Origin: Bdellovibrio sp.
Lineage (GTDB): Bacteria; Bdellovibrionota; Bdellovibrionia; Bdellovibrionales; Bdellovibrionaceae
DNA length: 6,502 nt
Assembly: GCA_019104905.1 (NCBI GenBank)
Contig: JAHRXB010000153.1
Location: 1-6,502 of the forward strand
Reading direction: 5' to 3'
The notes beneath the pieces are model-generated. The model did no database searches. It worked only from the letters and a program-made list of their open reading frames with translations, and was not told the origin of the DNA. Below, piece by piece: positions 6,109-6,502 of the stretch; within the stretch, counting starts at the first letter, position 1, and each line of letters opens with the position of its first letter. Position numbers and translations under genes: made by a program.

Positions 6109-6138
6109 TTGACGCGCTTTGTTGAGTGGTGGTATCCT
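6109..6138 (+). promoter_or_regulatory. Candidate sigma-70-type promoter of the lipoprotein gene
   Basis: TTGACG (6109-6114, five of six matches to TTGACA) is followed after 18 bases by TATCCT (6133-6138, four of six matches to TATAAT). Transcription would start near 6145, about 23 bases before the ATG at 6168. It points away from the secG promoter and does not overlap it. Confidence 0.5.
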
Positions 6139-6167
6139 AAAAGCAAGAAGTTTATAACTAGGGATAT

Positions 6168-6502
6168 ATGAAAAAAACTCTATTGATTGCCTTGGCTTGC
6201 TTGTCGTTATGTTTTTCTGCCTGCTCCTCGGAAGAGGGAAAGCTTAAAAAAATGGCATTGGAGATGGGACAAAAAAAGTTCAGCGAGGTGATTCGTCAGG
6301 AGGCGGCGGAGTTTTTACCGGATTCTGAATGGTTGCGTCAGTCCTATGTCGAGTTGATCGATAAGAATTCGGAAGTGGAAGTCGAAGAGGTCAAGTTTCA
6401 GGGGGACAACCTCGCTGTCGTCTCAGTCGTGGTTGTGACTTATCCCTATCGCTTTCGTCGCACCCTTTTAAAAGTCGCGGGAGCCGTTGATGTGAGTAAA
6501 AC
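6168..6502 (+). CDS. Small lipoprotein of unknown function (3' end outside window)
   Basis: The frame is open from ATG 6168 to the window edge, giving 111 codons and a missing C-terminus. The start is preceded by AGGGA (6160-6164), close but usable as a ribosome site. Residues 1-18 form a lipoprotein signal (two lysines, a Leu/Ala core) ending in FSAC, with Cys19 as the lipidated residue; Phe instead of Leu at -3 is a mild deviation. Ser at +2 would allow outer-membrane sorting by the E. coli rule. After the anchor comes a charged helical stretch (about 20-52), a DSEWLRQSY segment, then an alternating hydrophobic beta-like region rich in Val (about 70-95) containing VVSVVVVTYPY. The fold resembles small cystatin- or NTF2-like lipoproteins in outline, but I cannot name a family. 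Confidence 0.8.
   Translation, partial: MKKTLLIALACLSLCFSACSSEEGKLKKMALEMGQKKFSEVIRQEAAEFLPDSEWLRQSYVELIDKNSEVEVEEVKFQGDNLAVVSVVVVTYPYRFRRTLLKVAGAVDVSK

Larger units (their letters stand above)
6027..6167. other. Divergent intergenic region between secG and lipoprotein gene
   Basis: These 141 bases carry the two outward-facing candidate promoters, the secG ribosome site and the CCCCTG/CAGGGG dyad described separately. I see no small open reading frame or structured RNA in it. Confidence 0.6.

Overview
The window looks like a chromosomal segment from a Gram-negative, diderm bacterium, most likely of the Bdellovibrio group (Bdellovibrionota or a related former deltaproteobacterial lineage). 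This is inferred from the mix of content, not from a marker gene. The signs are several small lipoproteins with clear lipoboxes, an M74 murein endopeptidase, a FecR-like/AgmX-PglI periplasmic protein of a kind common in myxobacteria and Bdellovibrio, a secG with a long Ala/Pro tail, and moderate GC with tight gene packing. There is no sign of an IS element, phage, CRISPR array, tRNA or rRNA.

Layout. Bases 1-1292 hold two minus-strand genes in one operon: a 240-aa exported multi-helix protein (570-1292), then, after a single intervening base, an exported Cys-containing helical protein (1-568) that runs off the left edge. A divergent intergenic stretch (1293-1397) separates them from a plus-strand run of three genes: an alpha/beta-hydrolase lipoprotein (1398-2258), a lipoprotein with a C-terminal M74 (MepA-type) peptidase domain (2315-3661), and a cytoplasmic HAD-like protein resembling App1-type phosphatidate phosphatases (3693-4769). 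This run meets head-on, 19 bases apart, a minus-strand pair made of secG (5634-6026) followed by a membrane-anchored FecR-like + AgmX/PglI protein (4789-5592). A divergent promoter region (6027-6167) then leads to a plus-strand lipoprotein gene (6168 onward), cut by the right edge.

How it fits together. Seven of the eight genes encode proteins that are exported, lipid-anchored or in the inner membrane, so the window reads as an envelope-biogenesis neighbourhood: one Sec translocon subunit, one wall hydrolase, one surface or periplasmic esterase-like enzyme and several anchored proteins of unknown role. The most interesting items are the wall-hydrolase lipoprotein, whose unknown N-terminal domain and A-tract-rich linker contain an in-frame 17-bp direct repeat, and the HAD-like protein with a C-terminal half I do not recognise. 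I do not see a clear new multi-gene system such as a defence island; the novelty is at the level of individual domain architectures.
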